Source of the DNA: Haematobia irritans
Taxonomy: Eukaryota > Arthropoda > Insecta > Diptera > Muscidae
NCBI RefSeq assembly: GCF_050003625.1
Contig: NC_134398.1
Span: forward strand, 72,345,635-72,409,634
Length of the DNA stretch: 64,000 bases
Reading direction: 5' to 3'
Under the pieces are notes generated by a model, which had not been told where the DNA came from, made no database searches, and saw only the letters and a list, made by a program, of their open reading frames with translations. Position 1 is the stretch's first letter. Each line of letters opens with the position of its first letter. Shown one piece after another: positions 11,860 to 23,080 of this stretch. A program made the position numbers and the translations under genes.

Positions 11860-11932
11860 GCTACGTAGCCCAGTGGATAGTGTGTTGGCTTACAAACTGT
11901 ATGGTCCTCGGTTCGATTCTCCGTGCAGGCGA
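11860..11932 (+). other. tRNA-like sequence, divergent partner
   Basis: Has an A-box-like TAGCCCAGTGGATAGTG and B-box GGTTCGATTCTCC. It points away from the minus-strand tRNA-like segment 115 bp upstream. The same type of sequence occurs on the minus strand at 45626-45697. Confidence 0.6.
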
Positions 11933-12240
11933 AAGGTAAAATTTAAAAAAATTATAAAAGTGAATAATTTCTTCAACATTATTTGTATTACAGAGAAAGG
12001 TGCCAATAACTAAAAACTTTCGTGGAAGTGAAAATTACGAGTATGTTAGGGAATGAGCACAATCGTGTTTGGGAAAAATTCTTCCAAGCATATAATATTT
12101 TTGGCTCAAAATGCTTCCAAACATATAATATGTTCACATAAAACAAACATATTAATGTTTCGGCAGTATGCAATAATATATGTGCTTCCTGCAAAATATG
12201 TTTGGAACATATGTTAAAGAAGCGATTTTTTTTTGAGGGT

Positions 12241-13070
12241 GTGGACACAAGTGGTTGATTTTCAGATTTTCTTACTCCAGTGTTCAGATATGGCTCTGCT
12301 ATTCCACAAACAAGTAAAACACGGATATTTTGTGCAGAAGTACACATTTTAGGCTGCGTTTAGAAGAATCTATAAATAGTCGCCAGTCATTTGGATCATA
12401 CCTCTCTAATGCCATCTCAGTTACTAAACCAGGAACATCTGAACAATAAACAAATTCATCGTCTTTGGAAAAAAATGGAAGTAAGTTTTTTTCTCTGTTA
12501 CGGTAGTATGAAATTGTTGTTCCTTGGGTTAACAGATTTTTTTTTGCTTTAATCGAGAAGCCAGAATTTCAGATGCTTTTTTAGAGAGTCCAAGGTCTCT
12601 CACTAAATCACTAAGCTCATCCTGATTAAATTGTTCGTGTTCATAAGAAATATCTAAATGGATGTCATCTGATCCCGATTCAAAAATTGATGAAGGAACA
12701 TTTTGTTGTATGTCGTGAAAATTGTGTGTAGATGTATATGGTTTTAGTTCTGAATACTTACTAGAATACAGAACTGGTTGGGTAATAGACAAACGTTAGG
12801 ATAAATCCATTTAGATCGGTTTCTTTTATTAATGCCTGTTATGTTGACAGCGCAAAAATAACAATCGTCATAATGATTCGAAGGTTCCCGCCAGATCATT
12901 ATTGTTTTATACTTGAAGTGGGTCCTTTGCCTCTTTGACCATAGCCTTAAATACTCTACACAGGTGCTACATACCGTATTAGGATTCCAGTACTTGTCAC
13001 GGATTTCCATGGAAAATCCGAAGTATTCAAAATAAACTTTTTTAATAAAATCTGACACACTTTTTTTCAT
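12241..13070 (-). pseudogene. Conserved transposon protein, N-terminal half
   Basis: Reading down from 13070 the protein begins MKKSVSDFIKKVYFEYFG and has a Cys/His cluster (VCSTCVEYL, then NHYDDCYFCAVN) that looks like a DNA-binding zinc finger. It is followed by an acidic linker and a segment LSDLVRDLGLSKKASEILASR at about 12610-12545. A last piece (SENQPLVSTPS) lies at about 12285-12240 and abuts the nested element. The pieces are in two frames, so the gene is broken. Together with 9950-10456 it would make a protein of roughly 550-600 residues. Confidence 0.6.
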
Positions 13071-13479
13071 TTTTTATAAAAGTGTATTCGTCACATATGT
13101 GACAAAAATAGTTGGGATTGATTTCACAGCTGTCTCTTCACGTATTCATATTTTTTGTCGTTATACTTTTCACTTTCGTAAACACTTGTTGAATGACAAA
13201 AATTGGTTGAATACTTCATAGTTTTTTACTAAAGTACCTAGAAAAAATTATATCCAAAATTTTATTGACGGTCACTTATGAATGAACACATGTGTTAAGG
13301 GGAATTTCCTTAAAAAATTATCCGTCACCTACGGTTAACCACACATCAATAAAAACAAGTGCACTATTCATTTTTTTCTTTAATTGACTGTGAACTGACT
13401 AGGTGTCACAAAGGAACAATAAAATGTATAGGCGTTTTGAGTTTGCTACCTACTACTTTTTATTACCTAATTTTTTTTA

Positions 13480-14306
13480 ATTCGTAGAATCATAAACAAC
13501 TTACCAATTAGAAAATGTTTATTTTTTACGGAAATTGCGATGTATACCAATTCAGTAAATTTTGTAAGAACGACTTAAAGAGAACTTTGTTTGGGATTTT
13601 TATTTCTAAGTTTATTATGTTGAACCGTTTTCAAGTTATTCCAATATGTGTAGCGGAAATGCCTTAATGCCGAGCTGATAGAAAAGAAGCTATTGCAGAT
13701 TTGGATTCAGCGTACCAAATAACCTTAAAAACGAAATTCCATTCTTAATCAACAGAGCCGTAACAAAAATAAACTTATTACATACAAACACTTACCCATT
13801 AGAAAATGTTATTTATGTATGTATGCGATTTATATCAATTCAATAAATCGTCAATAAAATCAAAAGTTGAGCCCCGATTGTAATGAAATAAAGCTTATTT
13901 TAGTGGAAATATATTTAACTAACTGTTTCCGGAATAAAACTGTGATTTTTATACCATTTTGATTTTTTAGGATTTTTTAAAATCCAAAAAAAAAATTTTT
14001 TTCAAAAAATTCAATTTTTGTTGGAAAACTTGAACGATATATCTAAAACTACTTGGAAAATTGAAAAACAATGCAAAGACAGCTTAAAGAGAATATTGTA
14101 AGGGATTTTCTTAACTTTTTTTAATTTAATAAGTTGAACCGTTTTCAAGTTATTCCAATATATGTGGCGGAAGTGCCTTAATTTTGAACATAACGGTATA
14201 TCTCGAAAAATCGAGCTGATAGAAAAAAACCAAGAGCAGATTTGGATTCAGCGTCCCTTAAAAATGATATTCAGTTCTTAATAAACAAAATCACTGTTCC
14301 CCTGTG
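13480..14306 (-). repeat. Right long terminal inverted repeat arm
   Basis: Complement of the left arm at 9011-9830, with the same internal repeated motif (near 13640 and 14170). It ends TGTTCCCCTGTG directly before TTA. No coding frame. Confidence 0.75.
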
Positions 14307-14342
14307 TTATCTTCCAAGCTACATTCTTTATTATTCAGAGTA

Positions 14343-16638
14343 CTATGAATGCGGTGGTAATGGTTTTTCATGTAAAACTTTAAATGAATTTAAATGTTCA
14401 TAGGGGAAAACACCTTTCCCCTTGAGGAGATTAAAATGCTCTTGACATTCAAAATGGGATTTTGTGGAATATAACTGATCATCATCAAGATTATTTGCCA
14501 ATGTGTATAAGCTTGCTGGCATAAATCTAAGTGTATCTAAGAAGCGTATTTCCACTGTATCACCATTTTTCATTTTTGAGAAATGGGATAATGAAATGTA
14601 AACCTTATTAAGAGGAAGCACTTCAATCTTGCTAGATAACTGCCCCAATTTCTTAATAAACAAATGTGAATCGTTCGACGAAGAGTTAAGGATATTTAAG
14701 ATTGCAAAAATTGTGTGCAGGAACCTTATATTTTCCTGTAAGATGACAATGGTCGCGAACTTTATCATTGTTAAATGGTTTATTACAAATATAGCAATAT
14801 TTGGCTTTTCGGAAAGCATCTTTCGCTTCTCTAGTTAAAATTTTGGCTTTTTTTACTTGTGAATCATGTATATTTTCTATATCTTGAATTAATGTTTCTA
14901 TAAATTGTTTGGGATCTTCTCCTACATGCGACCTTAGTATATTTAAATTAATTTCGTATGCACATACAATGCTATAAGTAAAAGCACATGGTATATGCTT
15001 TTGAACATAGCTGGTCTTTTAATTTAAATCTACATCCATATCTTGTAAAATCCATTTGAAGTCTGCATATATGGCAAAGGGTACATCCATTTGTCGTTTA
15101 TGATGTTATCATCCATCGGTATCGTAGTCCCAACTCCTTCCCACTCTGATTTATGTTTTTGCCACCGTGGTGCAATGGCATGCATTTTGGGACTTGATAT
15201 TTAAGATTGCACAAACTGTGTAGGACCCCAATGTTTTCGTGTAAGATGACAATGGTCGCGAACTTTATCATTGTTAAATTGTTTATTACAAATATAGCAA
15301 TATTTGGCATTTCTGAAAGCATATTTTTCTTCTCTAGTTAAATTTGCCGTTATTTTACTTGTTAAATGTGAATCATGTATGTGTGGAACGCTGTGCGGAC
15401 TCTATATAAAAAGAAGTTCCCTTGTCATTGAGATTAACATGGAATCGGGCAGCACTCAGCGATAAGAGAGAAGTTCACCACTATGGTTCACAATAGTGAG
15501 TCTGATACCTAACCCAACCTATGGTTTTGTAGTGTGTTAAGGCTTGAAGTATATTGTAGAAAAGTGTTGCAAAAAATCTTTTATTTTTTGATTTTGTTGT
15601 TTGGGTTTTCAAAATTCTCTAAGAAAAATAATAAAGAGGTATTTAAAAAATGAAAATATAAAAACGGAAATTAAAATTTTAAGTATTTTCGTTTCATAAC
15701 TAACCAGAATATATCTTTGATAAAAATGTAATGGAAACCTTCCATTCCTTCCCCACTACCTCATTAATGTCTTCATCGTGTCCAAATACATTCACACTCA
15801 CATCAGTTGGTTTTTCAAATAGTTTTATGTCCCGTAGTTGTGTTGGGTATCTCATATTTTTAAAGCTAACATTAACACCTGTTTGCAGTGTTATTATGTC
15901 ATGGCTTACATCATTAATGTTGTAGGTTCCACACCTTTCAGAATACATATGATTTTTAACCGAAATGTCCATAGCTGATATAATTGCCCCTTTAAAACAA
16001 TATTCATCGCTATTTTCGACATTTAAACATGTCAGCTTCTTTTGGAGACCTTCTGGTGTACTTATCCACCGGGATCCTCTTACCAGAAAAGATTTATTTA
16101 TATTTAACTCTGCTCGAACTATTTTCTTAATGACCATCCAGAGTCTCTCTCCTGAAACTCAGACATATTTTTCATAATTTTCATTACTTGGTTTTTAACG
16201 GTATCTGCTTTTCAGAACAGGCTCATTTTCGCTCTATGAGCCATCAAACTGAAGTCACATTCATCGTCACCTCCAAGTTTAATATATTCACCAATTATAG
16301 TGATATTGAATTTTATAATAGTTTTTTGAAACCAAATGCATAATTAAATCCTTTATCTCAACGAAGAAATGCTGGTCATCTTTTTTGTTGGGTATTCCAT
16401 ATGTAACAATGTGGTTTTTAAAGGCACGCTCCATTACGTTATACGCACCATTTTCATTATCATTTTCTGCACCATTCTTATTTTCATATTCAGTTTCTTC
16501 TTCTTCATTTGGATATATATTGTTTGATTCTAAAACGAGGTCGGAATTTAATTCCATAGATATAGGAGAATATGACTCCAGACCTATGCCTTCATTAATA
16601 TTGTTATCAACAGAAATTTGTTGACTACATAATTCCAT
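14343..16638 (-). pseudogene. Polinton family-B DNA polymerase remnant (copy E)
   Basis: Minus-strand pieces in protein order: 16638-16288, an acidic N-terminus ending in a conserved helix; 16137-15700, the pre-exonuclease region with DEYCFKGA and VSVNVFGHDED; 15322-15098, the zinc-binding endonuclease-like insert (CYICNK, DHCHLT in one frame and LCNLKYQVPKC in another); and 14819-14343, exonuclease segments DSHLFIKKLGQL, IEVLPLN, IRFLDTLRFMPASL and GVFPYEHLNSF. It stops just right of the 9011-14306 transposon. Stops, frameshifts and SINE material interrupt it, and the polymerase palm is absent. It is more diverged from the 18-26 kb copies than they are from each other. Confidence 0.75.
15383..15520 (+). 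mobile_element. SINE fragment (3' half)
   Basis: Shares GTGGAACGC, CATGGAATCGGGCAGCACTC and GATAAGAGAGAAGTTCACCA with the SINE at 17865-18222 and ends in TACCTAACCCAACCTA. A copy of the SINE head, GCCACCGTGGTGCAATGG, lies near 15161-15178. Confidence 0.75.
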
Positions 16639-16639
16639 G

Positions 16640-17150
16640 TTTTCTTCACCAGAAATTTGTTCGCTGCATATATCAATATCAATATGAGAATTATAAATTG
16701 GTTCCTCTTCATCCCTACTTTCAAATTATGGTCCTCCATATTCATATACATATTCCATATTCATATACATAAGAATTTACTGACATCTTTTGTTGAGGAA
16801 GAAAGCGCTGCATTCATTTTTTTATTTTTATTATTATTTTATATTTATTAAGTCTATAGATACAAAATCCTTACAGACTAATATATACAAATACATTATC
16901 TGTTCAAGTGCAAGATAATGTTTCTCTTCAATGTTAGTCGGTTCTCACACAGATCTATAAGGTTAAAATATTTGTTGAACTGAAAGCACAATCTTCAAAA
17001 CGGATCATTTTTTGCATAGTTAGTTCTATGATATGGAATTTTTAATGGTTCAAAATTTCTGGTAGGCCTAACAGGTATATTGAAGGAAAGCCTATTGAGA
17101 AGAAACTTTGATTCGATTTTCCTTGAATTATATTAATTATATAACAGACA
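16640..17150. other. No supported gene
   Basis: AT-rich stretch upstream of polymerase copy E. Low-complexity ATTCATAT repeats near 16740-16775. Nothing else recognised. Confidence 0.4.
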
Positions 17151-17152
17151 AC

Positions 17153-17216
17153 AAATTACCTCATGACAAATCGCAGAACAATGTAAAATGTTCTGCGATT
17201 TGTGATGAGGTAATTT
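17153..17216. repeat. 28-bp near-perfect hairpin, 8-nt loop
   Basis: The arms 17153-17180 and 17189-17216 are complementary over 28 bp with one mismatch; each contains CAAATCGCAGAACA or its complement. The loop is ATGTAAAA. It adjoins the periodic repeat that follows. Confidence 0.9.
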
Positions 17217-17219
17217 TAT

Positions 17220-17852
17220 TCGATTCAAACGAAATTCACATGCAAAAAATGGTCCACATCGGTCATTAATTATATATAGCCTCCATATAAACCGATCCCT
17301 AGATTTGACCTCCGGAGCCCTTTGGAAGAGCAAAATTCATCCGATTCGGTTGAAATTTGGTACGTGATGTTAGTATATGGTATTCAACAACCATGCAGCA
17401 ATTGGTTGATATCAGTCCACAATTATAAATAGCCCCCATATAAACCAATCCCCAGATTTGTCCTGCGGTGCCTTTTGGAGAAGCTAAATTCATCCCATCT
17501 GGTAGACATTTCGTACCTGATGGTAGTATACGATATTTAACAGCCATGCCAAAAGTGGTCCATATTCGTCCATAGGTCCATCCGCCCCCATATAAACCGA
17601 TCCCGAGATTTGGTTTTGGAGCCTCTTGGAAGAGCAAATTTCATACGAGTCAGTTGAAATTTGGTACCCAACTAGATCCATATCGGTCTAAAGTTATATA
17701 TAGCCCTCAGATAAATCGATCCCCAATCACACAAAAATTGGTGCATATCAAATTCATAATTGTATATAGTCCCCATATAAGCGACACCCATATTTCAATT
17801 CTGGCTCTCTACCACGTATGGACTAACTCACAATTTTGAAAACGATGTTAAG
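17220..17852. repeat. Periodic non-coding element with CCATATAAACCGATCC units
   Basis: A block of degenerate units, each with CATATAAACCGATCCC, GGAGCC(C/T)TTGGAAGAGC and GTTGAAATTTGGTAC, recurring about every 130-150 bp. The last part is duplicated at 20327-20640, where the element continues to a terminus near 20760 (GGCCGAACTTACGGCCGTA). This is the internal structure of an abundant fly MITE. It does not code. Confidence 0.65.
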
Positions 17853-17864
17853 AAGTTTTAAGAT

Positions 17865-18222
17865 GTTAAGGGAGCCACCGTGGTGCAATGGTTAGCATGC
17901 CCGCCTTGCATACACAAGGTCGTGGGTTCGATTCCTGCTACGACCGAACACCAAAAAGTTTTTCAGCGGTGGATTATCCCACCTCAGTAATGCTGGTGAC
18001 ATTTCTGAGGGTTTCAAAGCTTCTCTAAGTGGTTTCACTGGAATGTGGAACGCCGTTCGGACTCGGCTATAAAAAGGAGGTCCCTTGTCATTGAGCTTAA
18101 CATGGAATCGGGCAGCACTCAGTGATAAGAGAGAAGTTCACCACTGTGGTATCACAATGGACTGAATAGTCTAAGTGAGCCTAATACATCGGGCTGCCAC
18201 ATAACCTAACCTAACCTAACCT
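17865..18222 (+). mobile_element. Full-length tRNA-derived SINE with LINE-like 3' tail
   Basis: The head (GGAGCCACCGTGGTGCAATG, then GGGTTCGATTCCTGC) carries RNA polymerase III A and B boxes. A unique body follows, then a tail ending in TAACCTAACCTAACCTAACC. A perfect 12-bp duplication AAGTTTTAAGAT lies at 17853-17864 and 18223-18234. The tail (TATCACAATGGACTGAATAG onward) matches the 3' end of the minus-strand LINE at 4150-5490, which suggests that this LINE's reverse transcriptase copied it. Unit 2 of the duplication keeps the empty site. Confidence 0.9.
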
Positions 18223-18264
18223 AAGTTTTAAGATACCACAACCCAAGTAATTCGTAATGTTAAG

Positions 18265-20326
18265 CAGCTAGGATGTCAAAAAAGTTTCGAGGGACAACAG
18301 CCAGCCGATCAACAGTCAGCCGTTAACTTTAACAGCCAGCAGAATAGTAATCATACTGCAACCACTAGCGATGTAAGAATGAGTGATATCATTCATTCAT
18401 CGTCTAACCAACAGCAGCAACAACAACAACGTAAAAGTTGGCGTAAAGAAGTTAAGAGCGCCTTTAGGAAAAGAATCGCCATATATGAGTATAAAAATGT
18501 TGCGAATACATTTTCTGGTTGAGACAAAAATCAGTTTAGCCCAAATGTTGAAAGAAAAAGTGAATGAACACAAAACTGTTAAATTCAACATTGAGGTTGT
18601 GGGCGAATATGTGAAACCCGCAGAAGAGTCAACCTCTTATACGAGTGAAGAAGGTGTCAGCATACCCAAGAAAATATATCACATAACTAAAATGATAATG
18701 ATTAGTAAATATGATGACATTGCTAAAAAATTAGATCATCATTTCGATTGTGCTCTAAATAAAATGTCCGTGTTCCAAGAACGTGATTCAGGCTGGGCAT
18801 TAAAAAAAATCGAGAAACTGGAAGTGAGTGTGAATAGATGCAGAGTTATCAGTGGAAGTGGGTACGTTTTAACACCTACAGTATTAAAAACAAGAGGGCA
18901 ACACTAAATATTGAGAATGCTGATGAATACTGTTTTAAATGGTGCTTATAATCCACATAGACCAAAGAATAATCCACATAGACCTTCTCCATATCAGGTC
19001 GATATAACACAAGATATTATAACAACAGAAGATGGAACAATATTAAATTTCACGGATCTACAATTTTCTCTTCCAATTAACCATATTGAAAAATTTGAAG
19101 AAATGAATCCAGAAATTACTATTAATGTTTTCGGATTTGAGGAAAATGAAGTCGTGGGTCCCTACTATTCTACCAAATTCATATACAGGAAAACTGTAAA
19201 TTTGCTGCTATTGACTGATGAGGATGGATCTTCACACTATATTTTGGTGACGGATTTATCGAGGTAATTTTTTTATAATACATTTAACGTATTTTTTATA
19301 TATTTATTTTAATTATAATCATTTTAACTTGTTTTCCAGATGAATAATGAACAGACAACAAAGACCCATGGAAAGATTTTTGTATGTCCAACATGCGTAC
19401 AACATTTTTCATCAGAAAAAATTTACACAAACAAACGGGAAAGTGTTTTGTTCCGGTAAGGTCATTTACTAGCGAAGAAAATAGAAATCTTTTGTTTACT
19501 CAACATCATAAAAAGTTAAAAGTTCCCTCGTCATAAATGCAGATTTTGAGTGCATTCTAAAAGATGTAACATCAAATGATGCAAATGTGACTAAAACAAC
19601 GGTTCTGAAGGAGCATATACCTTGTGCATTTAGTTATAATATGGTTTGTAGTTTAGAAAATTCAAAAAATGTATTTAGAATTTATAGTGGAGAGGATGCA
19701 TCTAAGGGCGTTTTTGATTCGCATAAAATATGTTGCCTTGTTGTTACACTACTTTTTCCCTAATTGACATTTCGCCCAAATGATAGTGTAATTCTAAAGT
19801 TATTGTTAATTTATAATATTGTGAGGTATAAAGGATCCAAAATCTATGACAGTGTCCTTGATATGTTGCAATCAATTTCGAGAATGTTGCACATTTTTTC
19901 CCAATCGAAATCTCCATAAGAAATTTTAGAGTTTTTAATCAGCCACTGCAGGGAAATTTATGATAAATATTTAAATGTTGAAATAGTGATAAATCCACTC
20001 ACGGAGAGTGAGGCGTTAGATTTTGCTAATGTTCGAAATTGTCACATTTGTGAACGGGATTTGGGTGAGGAGGGTCCAGTTAGAGATCATTGTCATTTAA
20101 CTGGAAAATATAGGGGGGCTGCACACAATTTATGCAACCTACAGCATAGTGTTCCGAAATTTATACCAATATTTTTCCACAACTTCTCAATGTATGATTC
20201 ACATCTCTTTATTAAAGATTTGAGTGAGTACGATGGGGAGACAACAGTCGTCGCGCAAAACAAGGAGCAATGTCTCAAAAGCTTGTTATGGGCGGTGGTA
20301 AAAGATTGGAAATGAGGTTTTTAGAT
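18265..20326 (+). pseudogene. Polinton DNA polymerase B, truncated duplicate (copy 1)
   Basis: Carries the N-terminal half of the polymerase: a Gln-rich stretch (18400-18430), a region with FQERDSGWALKKIEKL, then NVFGFEENEV and DEDGSSHYILV. A zinc-finger segment CPTCVQHFSSE follows near 19385, then the endonuclease-VII-like insert (CHICERDLG, then DHCHLTGKYRG) and the exonuclease segment FHNFSMYDSHLFIKDL near 20175. It ends at the duplication junction, so exonuclease motif III and the whole polymerase domain are missing. Frameshifts near 18510 and stops at 18905 and 19265 disable it. Copy 2 shares most of these breaks, so they predate the duplication. Confidence 0.85.
19264..19339 (+). other. 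Intron-like insert in polymerase copy 1
   Basis: A 76-bp, very AT-rich segment starts GTAATTTT and ends with a pyrimidine tract and CAG, with a branch-point-like TTTTAAC before the tract. Flanking sequence on both sides is conserved polymerase. Removing exactly GT..AG leaves the frame off by one base, so either a nearby indel has occurred or it is not a real intron. Confidence 0.4.
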
Positions 20327-23080
20327 AAAGTGGTCCATATCCGTCCATAGGTCCATCCGCCCCCATATAAACCGATCCCGAGATTTGGTTTTGGAGCCTC
20401 TTGGAAGAGCAAATTTCATACGAGTCAGTTGAAATTTGGTACCCAACTAGGTCCATATCGGTCTATAGTTATATATAGCCCTCAGATAAATCGATCCCCA
20501 ATCACACAAAAATTGGTGCATATCAAATTCATAATTGTATATAGTCCCCATATAAGCGACACCCATATTTCAATTCTGGCTCTCTACCACGTATGGACTA
20601 ACTCACAATTTTGAAAACGATGTTAAGAAGTTTTAAGATACCACAACCCAAGTAATTCGTATGTGGATGACAGTCTTTCGTAGAAGTTTTTACGCAATCC
20701 ATGGTGGAGGGTACATAAGATTCGGCCTGGCCGAACTTACGGCCGTATATATTTGTTTTTTCATTCATATGTGACAAAACAAAAATGGTTAAATATATTT
20801 GTGGAATGTGCCCTTACCAAAAAAAATTGTTTAATCGTCACATTGTTAAACATTGTACTTTGTGCTTTAGGCTATTCCCAAGTCAACCTATGCTAAAACT
20901 GCATTATGAAAAAATGTAGATTAAACGAGAATAGGATGGAGCTCCCATCAACTAGTAGCGGTACGCTTTCTCAGGGATTGATGAGGGCAGATGTTGCCAT
21001 GGAGCTTCTTAATGTTAAGCAGCTAGGATGTCAAAAAGTTTCGAGGGACAACAGCCAGCCGATCAACAGTCAGCCGTTAACTTTAACAGCCAGCAGAATA
21101 GTAATCATACTGCAACCACTAGCGATGTAAGAATGAGTGATATCATTCATTCATCGTCTAACCAACAGCAGCAACAACAACAACGTAAAAGTTGGCGTAA
21201 AGAAGTTAAGAGCGCCTTTAGGAAAAGAATTGCCATATATGAGTATAAAAATGTTGCGAATACATTTTCTGGTTGAGACAAAAATCAGTTTAGCCCAAAT
21301 GTTGAAAGAAAAAGTGAATGAACACAAAACTGTTAAATTCAACATTGAGGTTGTGGGCGAATATGTGAAACCCGCAGAAGAGTCAACCTCTTATACGAGT
21401 GAAGAAGGTGTCAGCATACCCAAGAAAATATATCACATAACTAAAATGATAATGATTAGTAAATATGATGACATTGCTAAAAAATTAGATCATCATTTCG
21501 ATTGTGCTCTAAATAAAATGTACGTGTTCCAAGAACGTGATTCAGGCTGGGCATTAAAAAAAATCGAGAAACTGGAAGTGAGTGTGAATAGATGCAGAGT
21601 TATCAGTGGAAGTGGGTACGTTTTAACACCTACAGTATTAAAAATAAGAGGGCAACACTAAATATTGAGAATGCTGATGAATACTGTTTTAAATGGTGCT
21701 TATAATCCACATAGACCAAAGAATAATCCACATAGACCTTCTCCATATCAGGTCGATATAACACAAGATATTATAATAACAGAAGATGGAACAATATTAA
21801 ATTTCACGGATCTACAATTTTCTCTTCCAGTTAACCAAATTGAAAAATTTGAAGAAATGAATCCAGAAATTACTATTAATGTTTTCGGATTTGAGGAACA
21901 TGAAGTCGTGGGTCCCTACTATTCTACCAAATTCATATACAGGAAAACTGTAAATTTGCTGCTATTGACTGATGAGGATGGATTTTCACACTATATTTTG
22001 GTGACGGATTTATCGAGGTAATTTTTTTATAATACCTTTAACGTATTTTTTATATATTTATTTTAATTATAATCATTTTAACTTGTTTTCCAGATGAATA
22101 ATGAACAGACAACAAAGACCCATGGAAAGATTTTTGTATGTCCAACATGCGTACAACATTTTTCATCAGTAAAAATGTACACAAACAAACGGGAAAGTGT
22201 TTTGTTCCGGTAAGGTCATTTACTAGCGAAGAAAATAGAAATCTTTTGTTTACTCAACATCATAAAAAGTTAAAAGTTCCCTCGTCATAAATGCAGATTT
22301 TGAGTGCATTCTAAAAGATGTAACATCAAATGATGCAAATGTGACTAAAACAACGGTTCTGAAGGAGCATATACCTTGTGCATTTAGTTATAATATGGTT
22401 TGTAGTTTAGAAAATTCAAAAAATGTATTTAGAATTTATAGTGGAGAGGATGCATCTAAGGGCGTTTTCGATTCGCAAAAAATATGTTGCCTTGTTGTTA
22501 CACTACTTTTTCCCTAATTGACATTTCGCCCAAATGATAGTGTAATTCTAAAGTTATTGTTAATTTATAATATTGTGAGGTATAAAGGATCCAAAATCTA
22601 TGACAGTGTCCTTGATATGTTGCAATCAATTTCGAGAATGTTGCACATTTTTTCCCAATCGAAATCTCCATAAGAAATTTTAGAGTTTTTAATCAGCCAC
22701 TGCAGGGAAATTTATGATAAATATTTAAATGTTGAAATAGTGATAAATCCACTCACGGAGAGTGAGGCGTTAGATTTTGCTAATGTTCGAAATTGTCACA
22801 TTTGTGAACGGGATTTGGGTGAGGAGGGTCCAGTTAGAGATCATTGTCATTTAACTGGAAAATATAGGGGGGCTGCATACAATTTATGCAACCTACAGCA
22901 TAGTGTTCCGAAATTTATACCAATATTTTTCCACAACTTCTCAATGTATGATTCACATCTCTTTATTAAAGATTTGAGTGAGTACGATGGGGAGACAACA
23001 GTCGTCGCGCAAAACAAGGAGCAATGTCTCAAAAGCTTGTTATGGGCGGTGGTAAAAGATTGGAAATGAGGTTTTTAGAT
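20327..23080 (+). repeat. Tandem duplication, unit 2
   Basis: Partner of 17552-20326. It begins in the middle of the CCATATAAACCGATCC element and ends inside polymerase copy 2. It keeps the SINE-empty target and the 350-bp segment with the polymerase start. The junction at about 20326 joins TTTTTAGAT of the polymerase to AAGTGGTCC of the repeat with 1-2 bp of overlap. Confidence 0.9.
22018..22093 (+). other. Intron-like insert in polymerase copy 2
   Basis: Same 76-bp GT..AG segment as at 19264-19339, with one base difference. Its presence in both units shows that it predates the tandem duplication. Confidence 0.4.

Larger units (their letters stand above)
10454..12240. mobile_element. Nested MITE family rich in ATATGTTT/AAACATAT, with two tRNA-like segments
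   Basis: The insertion interrupts the conserved transposon protein. Its ends (CACTGTTAGAAAAATATG and, complemented, CACACCCTCAAAAAAAA) and its many ACATATG/CATATGT words recur in reverse orientation at 26956-27911. The interior holds two tRNA-like sequences pointing away from each other (11670-11744 minus, 11860-11932 plus). The pair also occurs, reverse-complemented, inside the TA-flanked element at 45314-46224. No transposase is seen. End positions are accurate to a few bases. Confidence 0.65.
9011..14306. mobile_element. 5.3-kb DNA transposon with long inverted termini and 3-bp duplication
   Basis: The ends are CACAGGGGAACA and TGTTCCCCTGTG, flanked by TTA at 9008-9010 and 14307-14309. 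About 800 bp at each end form long imperfect inverted repeats. Inside, on the minus strand, are the two halves of a protein family that is widely repeated in arthropod genomes, separated by a nested element at 10454-12240. I infer that this protein is the element's own product. I do not assign a superfamily: a 3-bp duplication with CAC ends would fit a CMC-type element, but that is a guess. Confidence 0.75.
17552..20326 (+). repeat. Tandem duplication, unit 1
   Basis: Nearly identical to 20327-23080. Unit 1 has gained a SINE (17865-18222) and lacks 350 bp that unit 2 keeps (20661-21010). The two changes nearly cancel, so most of the unit is offset by exactly 2754 bp. Point differences are few. 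Confidence 0.9.

Noticed and set aside
11670..11932. Functional tRNA genes
   Set aside because: Stems are imperfect, and the units recur only inside mobile elements, so they are SINE-type tRNA relics.
20093..20278. Minus-strand gene, repeated at 22847-23032
   Set aside because: Antisense shadow of the polymerase exonuclease region; conserved only because of the duplication.
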